A stretch of DNA of 64,000 nt from Alcaligenaceae bacterium (lineage in GTDB: Bacteria > Pseudomonadota > Gammaproteobacteria > Burkholderiales > Burkholderiaceae_B): contig JACCES010000004.1 of NCBI GenBank assembly GCA_013416455.1, positions 248,001-312,000 on the forward strand, in the 5' to 3' direction. Made by a program: the position numbers and the translations under genes. The notes beneath the pieces are model-generated. The model was not told where the DNA came from and did no database searches. It saw only the letters and a program-made list of their open reading frames with translations. Positions 24,363 through 32,640 of the stretch are shown in pieces (position 1 is the stretch's first letter; the number at the start of each line of letters is the position of its first letter).

Positions 24363-25883
24363 ATGCGTATCGGGACTCGAACGAAAAGGCTGACCTATCT
24401 CGTCCACCGCTGGACGGGCGTGGCCGGCTGCGTGCTCATGGCGCTCTGGTTCGTCAGCGGCGTGGTCATGCTCTACGTCGGCTACCCCAAACTTACGCTC
24501 TGGGAGCGGCTGGCTCCCCTGCCCGCTTTGCAATCGGCGCAATGCTGCGAGCCGCTCGGCGGTTTCCCGGATGGGGCGCCGCCTTCCGCCGCCGGCCTGG
24601 TGCTGACGTCCATAGGCGGCGAGCCTCGCTACGTATTGCACGGCGACCGGCATCGCCCGCGCGTGCTGGATGCCGCTGGCGGTGAACCGCTGGAGCCCGT
24701 CACGCCTGAACATGCCCTAGCCGACGCGCGCGTCTTCGCCCCGGCAACGCCGCTGCGCCACGCGGGTGAGATCCATGAGGACAGGTGGACACACTCGCGT
24801 GGCCTGGACGCGCACCGGCCCTTGCATCGCATCCAGATCGAAGGGAAAACACCAGGCCTCCTGTACGTCTCTTCCGCGACCGGCCAGGTGGTGATGGATG
24901 CCCCGCTGGCCCAGCAGCGCTGGAACTATGTGGGCGCCTGGCTGCACTGGCTGTACATGTTCCGCGACCGGCCGGTCGATCCGGTGTGGTCATGGCTGGT
25001 CATCGCCCTGTCGGCCGCGTGCACCATCACCGCCGCCACCGGCGTGGCGGTCGGCCTGTGGCGCTGGCGCTTCCGCGGCCGCTATAAATCCGGGTCGCGA
25101 ACGCCTTATCAGGAAGCCTGGATGAAGTGGCACCACATCGCGGGCCTCGTTTTCAGCGCTTTCGTTTGCACCTGGATCTTCAGCGGCCTGATGTCCATGA
25201 ATCCGCTGGACATTTTCTCGCCCGCGCATGGTCGGCCGGATATCGCCGCATACCGGGGCGAACCCGGGCTCCCCGCCGACGCGCTGACCCGGCCGGCCCG
25301 CATTGTCCAGGCCCTGAATCAGACCGGCTTCGCCCCCGTGGAATTGCAGTGGCACCGCCTGAACGGCCAGGAGTACGTGCTTGCCTACGATGCGCGCGCC
25401 CATACACGCGTGGTCAGGGCCGGCATGGACGGCACATTGAATGTGGCCGTCGCCTGGCAGCCTGACGAGGTCATGCCGGCCGCGCGGCGGCTGTTCGCCC
25501 GGCCCGCCACGGTCAGCCGGATTCTGGCCGACTACGACACCTACTATTACCAACGCCACCCCGAGGCCATGAACGGCGCCCGTTCACTGGGCCTGCCGGC
25601 GCTGCGCCTGGACTACGAGGACGCGGGTAAAACACGCGTCTACATCGATCTGCGCACCGGCGAAATAGCCATGAGCCTGGATCGGTCCCAGCGGGTCAAC
25701 CGATGGCTGTTCTACTTCCTGCACAGTTGGGACACCCCGCCCCTGCTGCGCACCGGCCCGGTACGCGACCTGACCATCATCGTGCTGAGCCTGGGCGGTC
25801 TGGCAGTGTCAATGACCGGGGTGGTGATAGGCTGGCGGCGCCTGCGCGGCAAAGTGTCGCGGCCCCCGTGGCGCCGGCGGTAA
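24363..25883 (+). CDS. PepSY-associated membrane protein (ferric reductase-like)
   Basis: The 506-residue inner-membrane protein has four membrane helices: one near residues 15-40 (GCVLMALWFVSGVVMLYVG), one near 205-230, one near 260-280 (IAGLVFSAFVCTWIFSGLMS) and one near 465-490. Periplasmic PepSY-type loops lie between. An H-R-W-T-G-V-A-G motif in the first helix and W-H-H-I-A-G-L-V in the third supply His residues. This family accompanies TonB receptors and is thought to help reduce or release iron from chelates. It starts 15 bases after the receptor stop, so it is in the same operon. Confidence 0.85.
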   Translation: MRIGTRTKRLTYLVHRWTGVAGCVLMALWFVSGVVMLYVGYPKLTLWERLAPLPALQSAQCCEPLGGFPDGAPPSAAGLVLTSIGGEPRYVLHGDRHRPRVLDAAGGEPLEPVTPEHALADARVFAPATPLRHAGEIHEDRWTHSRGLDAHRPLHRIQIEGKTPGLLYVSSATGQVVMDAPLAQQRWNYVGAWLHWLYMFRDRPVDPVWSWLVIALSAACTITAATGVAVGLWRWRFRGRYKSGSRTPYQEAWMKWHHIAGLVFSAFVCTWIFSGLMSMNPLDIFSPAHGRPDIAAYRGEPGLPADALTRPARIVQALNQTGFAPVELQWHRLNGQEYVLAYDARAHTRVVRAGMDGTLNVAVAWQPDEVMPAARRLFARPATVSRILADYDTYYYQRHPEAMNGARSLGLPALRLDYEDAGKTRVYIDLRTGEIAMSLDRSQRVNRWLFYFLHSWDTPPLLRTGPVRDLTIIVLSLGGLAVSMTGVVIGWRRLRGKVSRPPWRRR

Positions 25884-25952
25884 CGCAAGCATTCTTGTGT
25901 GACAATGCAATGCGGCCCGTCGTGAAGGACATCATCCTGGACCGAGAACCCA

Positions 25953-25980
25953 CTAGGGCCTGTTCACATTAAAAGGCCCT
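25953..25980 (+). repeat. copy of the CTAGGGCCTGTTCAC motif forming a hairpin
   Basis: CTAGGGCCTGTTCACATTAA (25953-25972) is followed by AAGGCCCTAA, so AGGGCCT (25955-25961) pairs with AGGCCCT (25974-25980) over a 12-base loop. It may act as a weak terminator between the PepSY gene and the next gene. It could also be a residual joined pair of ends of the element seen at 14.4-15.5 kb. Confidence 0.5.
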
Positions 25981-26021
25981 AATGCTTGTCTGAAGCAACT
26001 TACCTCTTTGTGCGCATCCTC

Positions 26022-27149
26022 ATGAGCTCTTCTCCCATCCGTCCCCTGTTCGATCCCGCCGATTTCCGTATTCCCGCCAATGTGAGCCATGTCTGTGCCG
26101 GTGGCGAAACCCCTTTCCTGCTGCGCCACGATGAAGCCCTGGCGCGCTATGCCCACGATAAAAGCCAGGGCGCCCCTGGCCGCGAAGCACAGGAAGCCGT
26201 GCTGGAGCGCGCGCGCGAACAGATGGCCGCTTTGTGGGGCGTGCGGCCCGACGAGATCGGCTGGGTGAGCAATGTGGCAGAGGGAGTGTCCCTGGTGCTG
26301 GACAGCCTGCAATTGAAGCAGGGCGACAATGTGTGCGTCATGGCCAGCGAATACCCCTCCGTGGTGGCTCCGCTGCTTGCTCGGCCGCAAGCGGAATATG
26401 AAACAAGACGGGTCTCCCGCTGCAGTTCCGAAGGGCTGGCGGCCGCTGTGGACGAGCATACGCGGGCGGTGCTGGTCAGTTATGTTTCCTACCTGAACGG
26501 CGAGCGCTTCGACTTGCAGGTTCTGCGACAGGCCGCGGACGCCGTCGGCGCGCTGCTCATCGTCGATTTCACACAGGCATCCGGCTACTTGCCCATCATG
26601 GCCTCGATCACCGACTTCGCCTTCAGCGCAAGCTACAAATGGATGCTGGGCATGACCGGCACCGCGACGGCCTACTGGAATCGCCAGCGGGTTCCGGACT
26701 GGCGGCCGATATCGGCGGGATGGCATTCACTGGCCAGTGACGCGACGGGGTACGACAACGGCATCAAACTGCGTCCCGATGCCATGCGCTTCACACGCGG
26801 GAACCCCTCCCACGCAAGCCTCTACGTACTTTCCAGCGCGCTCGATTATCTGTCCGGTTTCGATCCCGCCCGCATACAGGCGCATGTCCATGGACTGACC
26901 ACGGACCTGCTCTCCCGTCTGGCGAAACACGGCATCGCAAGCTCGACGCCCGAAGATCCCGCGCATCATGGTGCAAGCGTCTGCCTGTCCAGGCCTGACG
27001 CGCATGAGCTGCATACGCGCATGGGCAAGGCGGATGTCCTGACCTGGAACGGGCGCGGCCGCCTGCGCATCAGCTTCCACGGGTACAACTGCGGGGCGGA
27101 CGTCGATCGCGTCGAATCCGCGTTGCTCGATGCGCTGGCGCCCCGATAG
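26022..27149 (+). CDS. aminotransferase class V-fold PLP enzyme
   Basis: The 375-residue product is a fold-type I PLP enzyme related to cysteine desulfurases and isopenicillin-N epimerase-like proteins. Visible elements are DEIGWVSNVAEGVSLVLDSL (phosphate-binding region), IVDFTQASGYLP with the Asp that holds the pyridine nitrogen, and the PLP Lys in SASYKWMLGMTGTA. No catalytic Cys loop like that of SufS is evident, so desulfurase activity is not supported. ATG 26022 is taken over earlier codons because the family reading begins there. It stands alone; no pathway can be assigned from neighbours. Confidence 0.82.
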   Translation: MSSSPIRPLFDPADFRIPANVSHVCAGGETPFLLRHDEALARYAHDKSQGAPGREAQEAVLERAREQMAALWGVRPDEIGWVSNVAEGVSLVLDSLQLKQGDNVCVMASEYPSVVAPLLARPQAEYETRRVSRCSSEGLAAAVDEHTRAVLVSYVSYLNGERFDLQVLRQAADAVGALLIVDFTQASGYLPIMASITDFAFSASYKWMLGMTGTATAYWNRQRVPDWRPISAGWHSLASDATGYDNGIKLRPDAMRFTRGNPSHASLYVLSSALDYLSGFDPARIQAHVHGLTTDLLSRLAKHGIASSTPEDPAHHGASVCLSRPDAHELHTRMGKADVLTWNGRGRLRISFHGYNCGADVDRVESALLDALAPR

Positions 27150-27295
27150 AGACGGGGCGATGACGTAATCCCGCGCGAACGGCCGTCGCCTCCGGGTACG
27201 GGTTTTGCTTCGGGCCGGGCGGGCTCCATCGCGGAACCGCACGCGCGCCCCGCCGTCCGCGGTTTCCGTCGAAGAGCCGCCAACGGAGGCCGGTC

Positions 27296-27802
27296 ATGGA
27301 CGTACAGTGGGATACGCTGTTTCAATTCGGCGTTGCGCCGCTCGAACTCATCATCCGCGGTACCTTGATGTACTGGTTCATTTTCGTCGCGCTGCGCATG
27401 GCGGGGCGGCGCGATCTCGGTTCTCTGGGCATTTCCAGCATCCTGCTGCTGGTGCTGATCTCGGAAGCGGCCTCCAACGGCATGTCGGCGAACTATCAAT
27501 CGGTGGGAGAAGGCATGGTGCTGGTGGGCACCCTGTTCTTCTGGAGCGTATTCGTCGACCGCGTGAATTACTTCTTTCCCGCCATGCGCGGGCTGCTCTC
27601 GCCCGAGCGCATCTGCCTGGTGCGCGACGGCGTCATGCAGAAACGCTCGATGCGGCGCGAATACATCACCGAGAGCGAACTCATGGCCGAACTGCGCCTG
27701 AAAGGCATCAACGATCTGGCCGAGGTACGGCGCGCCTATATCGAGGAAACCGGCGAAGTCAGCGTCCAGCGCCGTCGGCGGGGGCGGGAAACGGGCGCAT
27801 AG
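27296..27802 (+). CDS. DUF421 membrane protein (YetF type)
   Basis: The 168-residue product has two to three N-terminal membrane helices (LIIRGTLMYWFIFVALRMAG, ISSILLLVLISEAASNG, GTLFFWSVFVDRVNYF). A cytoplasmic domain follows, with ICLVRDGVMQKRSMRREYIT and ESELMAELRLKGINDLAEV, the DUF421 core. Function in this family is unknown. The ATG at 27296 has GGAGG six bases upstream. It begins 146 bases after the PLP enzyme; that gap shows nothing else. Confidence 0.85.
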   Translation: MDVQWDTLFQFGVAPLELIIRGTLMYWFIFVALRMAGRRDLGSLGISSILLLVLISEAASNGMSANYQSVGEGMVLVGTLFFWSVFVDRVNYFFPAMRGLLSPERICLVRDGVMQKRSMRREYITESELMAELRLKGINDLAEVRRAYIEETGEVSVQRRRRGRETGA

Positions 27803-27838
27803 GTCCATGCCGCTCACACAAACGGCCGACATGAGGGT

Positions 27839-29149
27839 ATGCTGCGCCACATGCCCAGGAATCAGACCCCGTCGGCCAGCAGCGGCCCCCACCCTTCTTC
27901 CCGCGAAACTCCTTATGCATGGATGCGCCTGTTCGCGTCGCTGACGCTGATGACCCTGGGCGGCTCGGGGATGTACGCCATCACGGTCATGCTGCCCGCC
28001 GTGCAGGCGGATTTCGGCGTCTCGCGCTCCATGGCCTCGCTGCCCTACACGGTGACGATGGTGGGTTTCGGCCTGGGCGGCATCCTCATGGGCCGCCTCT
28101 CCGACCGCCACGGCGTGATCACCACCATCGTGACGGGCACACTGGCCCTGGCCATCGGCTACGCCTTCGCAAGCGGCGCATCTGACATCTGGACCTTCAC
28201 GCTCGCCCACGGGCTGATCGTCGGTATGCTGGGCACCGCGGCCACCTTCGCACCCCTGGTCGCCGACACCGGCCTGTGGTTCGACCGCCGCCGCGGCATC
28301 GCGCTGGCGATCTGCATGAGCGGCAATTACCTCGCCGGCGCCCTATGGCCGCCCGTGGTGCAATATTTCATGCAGAGCGAGGGCTGGCGCGCCACCTACA
28401 TGGGCATGGGTGTGTTCTGCCTGGTCGCCATGCTGCCCCTCGCCCTGTTCTACCGCCGCCGGCCGCTCAACCTCAGTGTATCGGCCACTGTCTCGCATCA
28501 CGCCGCCGACGCCCGCCATCTGCGCGAGATAGCGGCTTCCAACCCGGAGCGGCCGCTGGGCATGTCGCCGGCCAGCCTGCAATGGCTGCTCAGCATCGCG
28601 GGCGTGTCCTGCTGCGTCGCCATGGCCATGCCGCAGGTACACATCGTCGCGCTGTGCGGCGACCTCGGCTACGGCCTGGCGCGCGGCGCCGAAATGCTGT
28701 CGCTGATGCTGGGCCTGGGCATAGTGAGCCGCCTGGTGTCGGGCTGGATCTCGGACCACATCGGCGGGCTGCGCACGCTCTGGCTGGGCTCCGTGCTGCA
28801 GGGCGTCGCCCTCCTCCTGTTCCTGAACAGTTCGGGCCTGACTTCCCTGTACGTGATATCGGGGCTTTTCGGCCTGTTCCAGGGCGGCATCGTGCCCTCG
28901 TACGCTCTCATCGTGCGTGAATACTTCTCGCCCGCCCAGGCCGGCGCGAGGGTCGGGACCGTCCTCATGGCCACCTTGCTGGGCATGGCCCTGGGCGGCT
29001 GGGTGGCCGGCGCCCTGTACGACATGACCGGCAGCTATGATGCGGCATTCGTCAACGGCATTGCCTGGAATGCCCTGAATCTGCTGATCGTCACATTGCT
29101 GCTGCTGAAGGCCCGTCAGGGCGTGACGGCAGCCGTCAGGCCGGCCTGA
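27839..29149 (+). CDS. major facilitator superfamily transporter
   Basis: The 436-residue product has about twelve membrane helices and the MFS loop motif between helices 2 and 3 (GILMGRLSDRHGV), repeated weakly as GWISDHIGGL in the second half. Glycine-rich helix 1 (LTLMTLGGSGMYAITVMLP) and acidic/basic residues fit anion/monocarboxylate or drug porters; the substrate is not predictable. Two starts are possible (27839, 27851), neither with a well-spaced ribosome site. It is co-directional with the DUF421 gene, 36 bases downstream. Confidence 0.88.
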   Translation: MLRHMPRNQTPSASSGPHPSSRETPYAWMRLFASLTLMTLGGSGMYAITVMLPAVQADFGVSRSMASLPYTVTMVGFGLGGILMGRLSDRHGVITTIVTGTLALAIGYAFASGASDIWTFTLAHGLIVGMLGTAATFAPLVADTGLWFDRRRGIALAICMSGNYLAGALWPPVVQYFMQSEGWRATYMGMGVFCLVAMLPLALFYRRRPLNLSVSATVSHHAADARHLREIAASNPERPLGMSPASLQWLLSIAGVSCCVAMAMPQVHIVALCGDLGYGLARGAEMLSLMLGLGIVSRLVSGWISDHIGGLRTLWLGSVLQGVALLLFLNSSGLTSLYVISGLFGLFQGGIVPSYALIVREYFSPAQAGARVGTVLMATLLGMALGGWVAGALYDMTGSYDAAFVNGIAWNALNLLIVTLLLLKARQGVTAAVRPA

Positions 29150-29263
29150 GCGGGAACGGGAGCGGCGGTGCCAGCCATCTCCAAGGGTCGGGCCTCCGCC
29201 CGCCCAGGAACTTAAATAAAAAATTAAATAACGCCCCTAAACTATTAATTCTTCATGGTTTTC

Positions 29264-29272
29264 TGCTATCAT
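29264..29272 (+). promoter_or_regulatory. extended -10 promoter upstream of pbpG
   Basis: TGCTATCAT gives an extended -10 (TGnTATCAT). It lies just after a very AT-rich stretch (29211-29256) that stands out from the GC-rich surroundings and could serve as an UP-like element. No clear -35 is seen. Confidence 0.35.
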
Positions 29273-29302
29273 CGCCAGCATTACCGCTGCCATGCCGCCG
29301 CC

Positions 29303-30187
29303 ATGCCATTTCTTCCCGCCCTCCCCTCCCGCCCTGTTTCCCGTTTCCTGCTGGGCCTGGCCTCGGCAAGCGCTCTGCTGGCGGGTGCACCTTCCCATGC
29401 GCAATCGGCCTCAAGCTCGCTGGAAGCCGCGCTGCGCTCCGAAGTCGCCCTGGTCTACGACGTCGACGACGGAGCCGTGCTCTACGAAAAGAACAGCCAG
29501 GATCTCCGGCCGATCGCTTCGATTTCCAAGTTGATGACCGCCTTGGTGATCGCGGAATCCGGCCTGCCCATGGACGAAGTCCTGACCATCGCCGACGAAG
29601 ACGTGGACCGCATGCGGTATTCGCGCTCCCGCCTGGCCGTGGGCACACGGCTGACCCGCGGCGAAATGCTGCATCTGGCGCTGATGTCCTCTGAAAATCG
29701 GGCAGCCAGCGCGCTGGGGCGCCATTATCCCGGCGGCATGCCCGCTTTCGTGCGGGCCATGAACGACAAGGCCCGCGCTCTGGGCATGCGCCACAGCCGC
29801 TTCGTCGAACCCACCGGCCTGTCCAGCGACAACGTGGCCACTTCGCGCGATCTGGTCAAGCTGCTGCGGGCCACCAGCAACCACCCCATGATCCGCCACT
29901 ACGCCACCGACGATACCGAAGTCTTCGACCTCGGGCGCGGGCGGCGGCTCACGTACAACAACACCAATCAACTGGTGAAGCGTGACGATTGGGACATCCA
30001 GGTTTCCAAGACAGGCTTCATCAACGAGGCCGGCAGATGCCTGGTGATGCTCACCCGCATCGACAACCGCGACGTGGCCATCGTGCTGCTGAATGCCAGC
30101 CAGGGCCGCATCAGCGATGCCATGCGCATACGCAGGCTGGTGGAAGCCGGCGGCCGCAATCTGGCCATGGCCTCATCCGGCTCCTGA
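29303..30187 (+). CDS. pbpG: D-alanyl-D-alanine endopeptidase (penicillin-binding protein 7 type)
   Basis: This periplasmic serine peptidase cuts D-Ala cross-links in peptidoglycan. The 294-residue product has a signal peptide (FLLGLASASALLAGAPSHAQ). It carries the three active-site motifs of the S11 family: SISK (near residue 75), SSEN (near 130) and KTG in IQVSKTGFINEAG. The length and the absence of a C-terminal membrane-binding domain match PBP7/8 rather than DacA. ATG 29303 is chosen so that the signal peptide is normal; an earlier ATG at 29255 would lengthen it by 16 residues. Confidence 0.92.
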   Translation: MPFLPALPSRPVSRFLLGLASASALLAGAPSHAQSASSSLEAALRSEVALVYDVDDGAVLYEKNSQDLRPIASISKLMTALVIAESGLPMDEVLTIADEDVDRMRYSRSRLAVGTRLTRGEMLHLALMSSENRAASALGRHYPGGMPAFVRAMNDKARALGMRHSRFVEPTGLSSDNVATSRDLVKLLRATSNHPMIRHYATDDTEVFDLGRGRRLTYNNTNQLVKRDDWDIQVSKTGFINEAGRCLVMLTRIDNRDVAIVLLNASQGRISDAMRIRRLVEAGGRNLAMASSGS

Positions 30188-30194
30188 GGCGCGG

Positions 30195-31004
30195 ATGTGC
30201 ATCGCCTATCTGAGCCTGGGGGCCAACCCGCTGTGGCCCGTATTCATTGCCGCCAACCGCGATGAATTCCATGAGCGGGCGGCGCTGTCCGCACGCCCCT
30301 GGCCCGAAGCGCCCCATATGATAGCGGGGCGGGATCTTTCCGCCGGCGGAACCTGGCTCGGGCTCAGCCGCGGGCGGCGCTGGGCCCTGCTGACCAATTT
30401 CCGCGATCCGGGCGCCCATCGTGAAGGCCTGGTCAGCCGCGGCCAATTGGTGAGCGATTTCCTGCAAAGCGAAACATCCGCTGAAGAATATACAACGTAT
30501 ATATATTCAAGAGCAGCCGACTATAACGGCTTCAATCTGATCGTCGGCCAGGGGCTGCATGCCTGGTATGTCGGCAACCACGAAGCCTGCACCGGCCCGG
30601 TGCCCTTGGGGCCCGGCCGCTATGCCCTTTCGAATCATGCCCTGGATACCCCCTGGCCCAAGGTCGAACGTCTGCGCACACGGCTGGATGCGCTGATTCC
30701 GGAAAACGGCGAACTCCTGCTGGAACCGATTTATGAAACGCTGCGCGATGGCGCCCGGCCCGAGGACGGCAAGCTGCCCCGCACGGGCCTGCCGCTGGAA
30801 ATGGAAAGGTTGCTGAGCAGCATCTTCATCGTCAGCCCCCGCTATGGCACGCGCTGCTCCACCATCATTGCCCTGGATCAGCATGGCAATGGGGTTTTCA
30901 GCGAAACCAGCTATGACGCCGAGGGTATCCCGTTCGAACGCCACGATTGGCCCATTGCGCCCCGGATGGAACTCGGCGGCGAGCCGCTTCCAGAGCCGGC
31001 CTGA
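30195..31004 (+). CDS. NRDE family protein (TANGO2-like)
   Basis: The 269-residue protein starts MCIAYLSLGANPLWPVFIAANRDE with the eponymous N-R-D-E motif near residue 21. It continues with GRDLSAGGTWLGLSRGRRWALLTNFRDP and later YALSNHALDTPWPKV, characteristic of the NRDE/TANGO2 family. The N-terminal Cys2 suggests an Ntn-hydrolase-like fold; eukaryotic members are linked to heme or lipid handling, but the bacterial role is unsettled. It begins seven bases after pbpG with GAGG upstream, so the two are probably co-transcribed. Confidence 0.88.
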   Translation: MCIAYLSLGANPLWPVFIAANRDEFHERAALSARPWPEAPHMIAGRDLSAGGTWLGLSRGRRWALLTNFRDPGAHREGLVSRGQLVSDFLQSETSAEEYTTYIYSRAADYNGFNLIVGQGLHAWYVGNHEACTGPVPLGPGRYALSNHALDTPWPKVERLRTRLDALIPENGELLLEPIYETLRDGARPEDGKLPRTGLPLEMERLLSSIFIVSPRYGTRCSTIIALDQHGNGVFSETSYDAEGIPFERHDWPIAPRMELGGEPLPEPA

Positions 31005-31037
31005 AAAAACGGCCCGGGCGGGCCACTAGGGCCGGCT

Positions 31038-31706
31038 TCAGTGCAGCGTGGGAGGCTGCGCCGGATCGGCATCGGAATCCGTTTCCGATTGCTGCGAGCG
31101 GTCTTCCAGTTCGCCATAGGCGGCCTGCCAGCTGCGCAGCGGTACGCAGGTCTGCAGGCGGACGATGGCCTGTTCAATGAGGGCGGGATGCATTTCATGC
31201 CCCACCTGCGAGGCGACGTCGATCGTGGCATCGGCATGGATGGTGCCCAGATGCCCCATCATGGCTTCCATTTCATGCAGCGGCAGCAGGCGGTCGCCGG
31301 CCCCGTGAAACAAATGGATCATGGTGGCTTCCGGCAGGGCATCGGGCGCTTCGGCATAGAGGCCGGAAAAAGCCAGCACGCGCCCGGCGAGGCCCGCATG
31401 CCTGCGGCTTGCTTCCAGCGCCATGCGGGCGCCTTGTGAAAACCCGGCCAGGGCTGTCTGTTCGCCTGAAAGCTCATAATGCCGCTGCACCTGGCGCACA
31501 AAGGCCACCAGCTCATCGAGCCGCTGCTCGTCCGCGGCCGGCGGCAGAATCAGCATGGCATGGGGAAAAGCCTTCTTGAGGGCATCGGCCAGGGGAAACA
31601 GCTGTTCCGGCCCGGCTGCCTCGCCGTGCAGCAGCACGAACAACAGGCCGGGTTTCGTTTCTTTGGGTACGAAGGCAAGGGTGGCGGAAAAATCGATGGC
31701 TGTCAT
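31038..31706 (-). CDS. ypfH: alpha/beta-hydrolase, YpfH-like carboxylesterase
   Basis: The 222-residue product is a phospholipase/carboxylesterase-family hydrolase with nucleophile Ser in LAGFSQGARMALEA, Asp in FHGAGDRLLP and His in VGHEMHPALIEQA. It begins MTAIDFSATLAF in the usual place at ATG 31706. The same frame is open a further 47 codons upstream through the structured repeat at 31721-31846, without a stop. No good ribosome site precedes 31706, so an N-terminally extended form starting at TTG 31847 cannot be excluded. The gene is convergent with the NRDE gene. Confidence 0.88.
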   Translation of the reverse strand: MTAIDFSATLAFVPKETKPGLLFVLLHGEAAGPEQLFPLADALKKAFPHAMLILPPAADEQRLDELVAFVRQVQRHYELSGEQTALAGFSQGARMALEASRRHAGLAGRVLAFSGLYAEAPDALPEATMIHLFHGAGDRLLPLHEMEAMMGHLGTIHADATIDVASQVGHEMHPALIEQAIVRLQTCVPLRSWQAAYGELEDRSQQSETDSDADPAQPPTLH

Positions 31707-31720
31707 GACATAACCCGTGG

Positions 31721-31846
31721 TGAAGAACACCGGCCTATCGGCCGGAGCTTCTCCGCCACAATCCAGGGGTGCCTTCGGCACCGCATTAATTTTGCCTCGC
31801 TTGACCTCGCCCTGAAGGACGAGGCTTGCGCTTAGGCCCGTGGTCA
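31721..31846 (-). repeat. 126-bp structured repeat, copy A
   Basis: One of three copies (with 43395-43521 and 54205-54330), running from TGACCACG to TTCTTCA on the reverse strand. It has three hairpins: CCTCGTCC/GGGCGAGG with loop TTCA, GGTGCC-GAA-GGCACC, and CCGGCC-GATA-GGCCGG. It has no stop in one frame, which runs straight into ypfH. The peptide would contain VKRGKINAVPKAPLDCGGEA. It is flanked by near-identical TTGACCACGGG and TTCACCACGGG. It lies between ypfH and the LexA box of imuA. Confidence 0.8.
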
Positions 31847-31918
31847 ATCTTTGATTCTACTGTGAGCCGCCGGGGGTGGTCTTCCCGCCTTGCCGATTTG
31901 TCCGGTACCCACCTAATA

Positions 31919-31934
31919 CTGTATATTCATACAG
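31919..31934. promoter_or_regulatory. LexA (SOS) box of the imuA-imuB-dnaE2 cassette
   Basis: CTGT-ATATTCAT-ACAG is a perfect CTGT-N8-ACAG LexA box with an AT-rich centre, and its 5' side (TACTGTATAT) is also consensus. It lies 25 bases before the imuA ATG, so bound LexA would block transcription of the mutagenesis genes until DNA damage. Confidence 0.88.
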
Positions 31935-31959
31935 CATAATTGATGAATATCCACCACCC

Positions 31960-32640
31960 ATGGCCGACTCCGCCCGCCTCTCCCGGCATCCCGAACGCAT
32001 CCACCCCGCCTTGTGGCGGGCCACGCAATTGGCGCGGCCCGCGCGTGCGGCCGTGGCCACCGGTTTCCCGGCGCTCGATCGTGAATTGCCGGGCCAGGGG
32101 TGGCCCGTGGGGCGGCTCATCGAATTGATGCCCGAGCGCCCCGGCTGCGGCGAACTGCAGCTGTTCCGCCCCGCCCTCATGCGGCATTTTCCCGAACGCG
32201 GCATCGCGTTGGTGCATCCCCCCCACCCCCCCTGCATCCAGGCATGGGCCAATTGGCAGCTGGCGCCCGAGCGCTTGTTGTGGATACAGCCGCCTTCCTG
32301 CGCCGATGCCCTGTGGGCAACGGAACAGGTATTGCGGCACAACGTATGCGCCGCGGTCTTTTGCTGGGCCGGCCAGATTCACATGGCCGGCTTGCGCCGC
32401 CTGCACCTGCTGGCCCAGCAGAGCGACAGCCTGTGCATCGTACTGCGGCCATCCACCGCCCGTCGGCAGGCCAGCGCCGCCCCCCTCCGGTTGGCGCTGC
32501 AGCCCTGCCGGCGCGGCATGCGTCTGCACATCGTCAAGCGCCAGGGCGGCTTCAGCCCGGCTCCCGTCATGCTTCAACTGTACGCCGCCCAGGCGGCGTC
32601 CCGCCATCATGAATCTGTGGATATGCCTGAGATGGCCTGA
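31960..32640 (+). CDS. imuA: translesion synthesis-associated protein ImuA
   Basis: ImuA is a RecA/SulA-like accessory protein of the ImuA-ImuB-DnaE2 mutasome. The 226-residue product has the expected beginning HPERIHPALWRATQLAR followed by FPALDRELPGQGWPVGRLIE, the region where RecA relatives hold their nucleotide loop. It continues with ERLLWIQPPSCADALWATEQ. The ATG at 31960 lies 25 bases after a LexA box. It overlaps imuB by 32 bases, so expression is coupled. Confidence 0.92.
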   Translation: MADSARLSRHPERIHPALWRATQLARPARAAVATGFPALDRELPGQGWPVGRLIELMPERPGCGELQLFRPALMRHFPERGIALVHPPHPPCIQAWANWQLAPERLLWIQPPSCADALWATEQVLRHNVCAAVFCWAGQIHMAGLRRLHLLAQQSDSLCIVLRPSTARRQASAAPLRLALQPCRRGMRLHIVKRQGGFSPAPVMLQLYAAQAASRHHESVDMPEMA

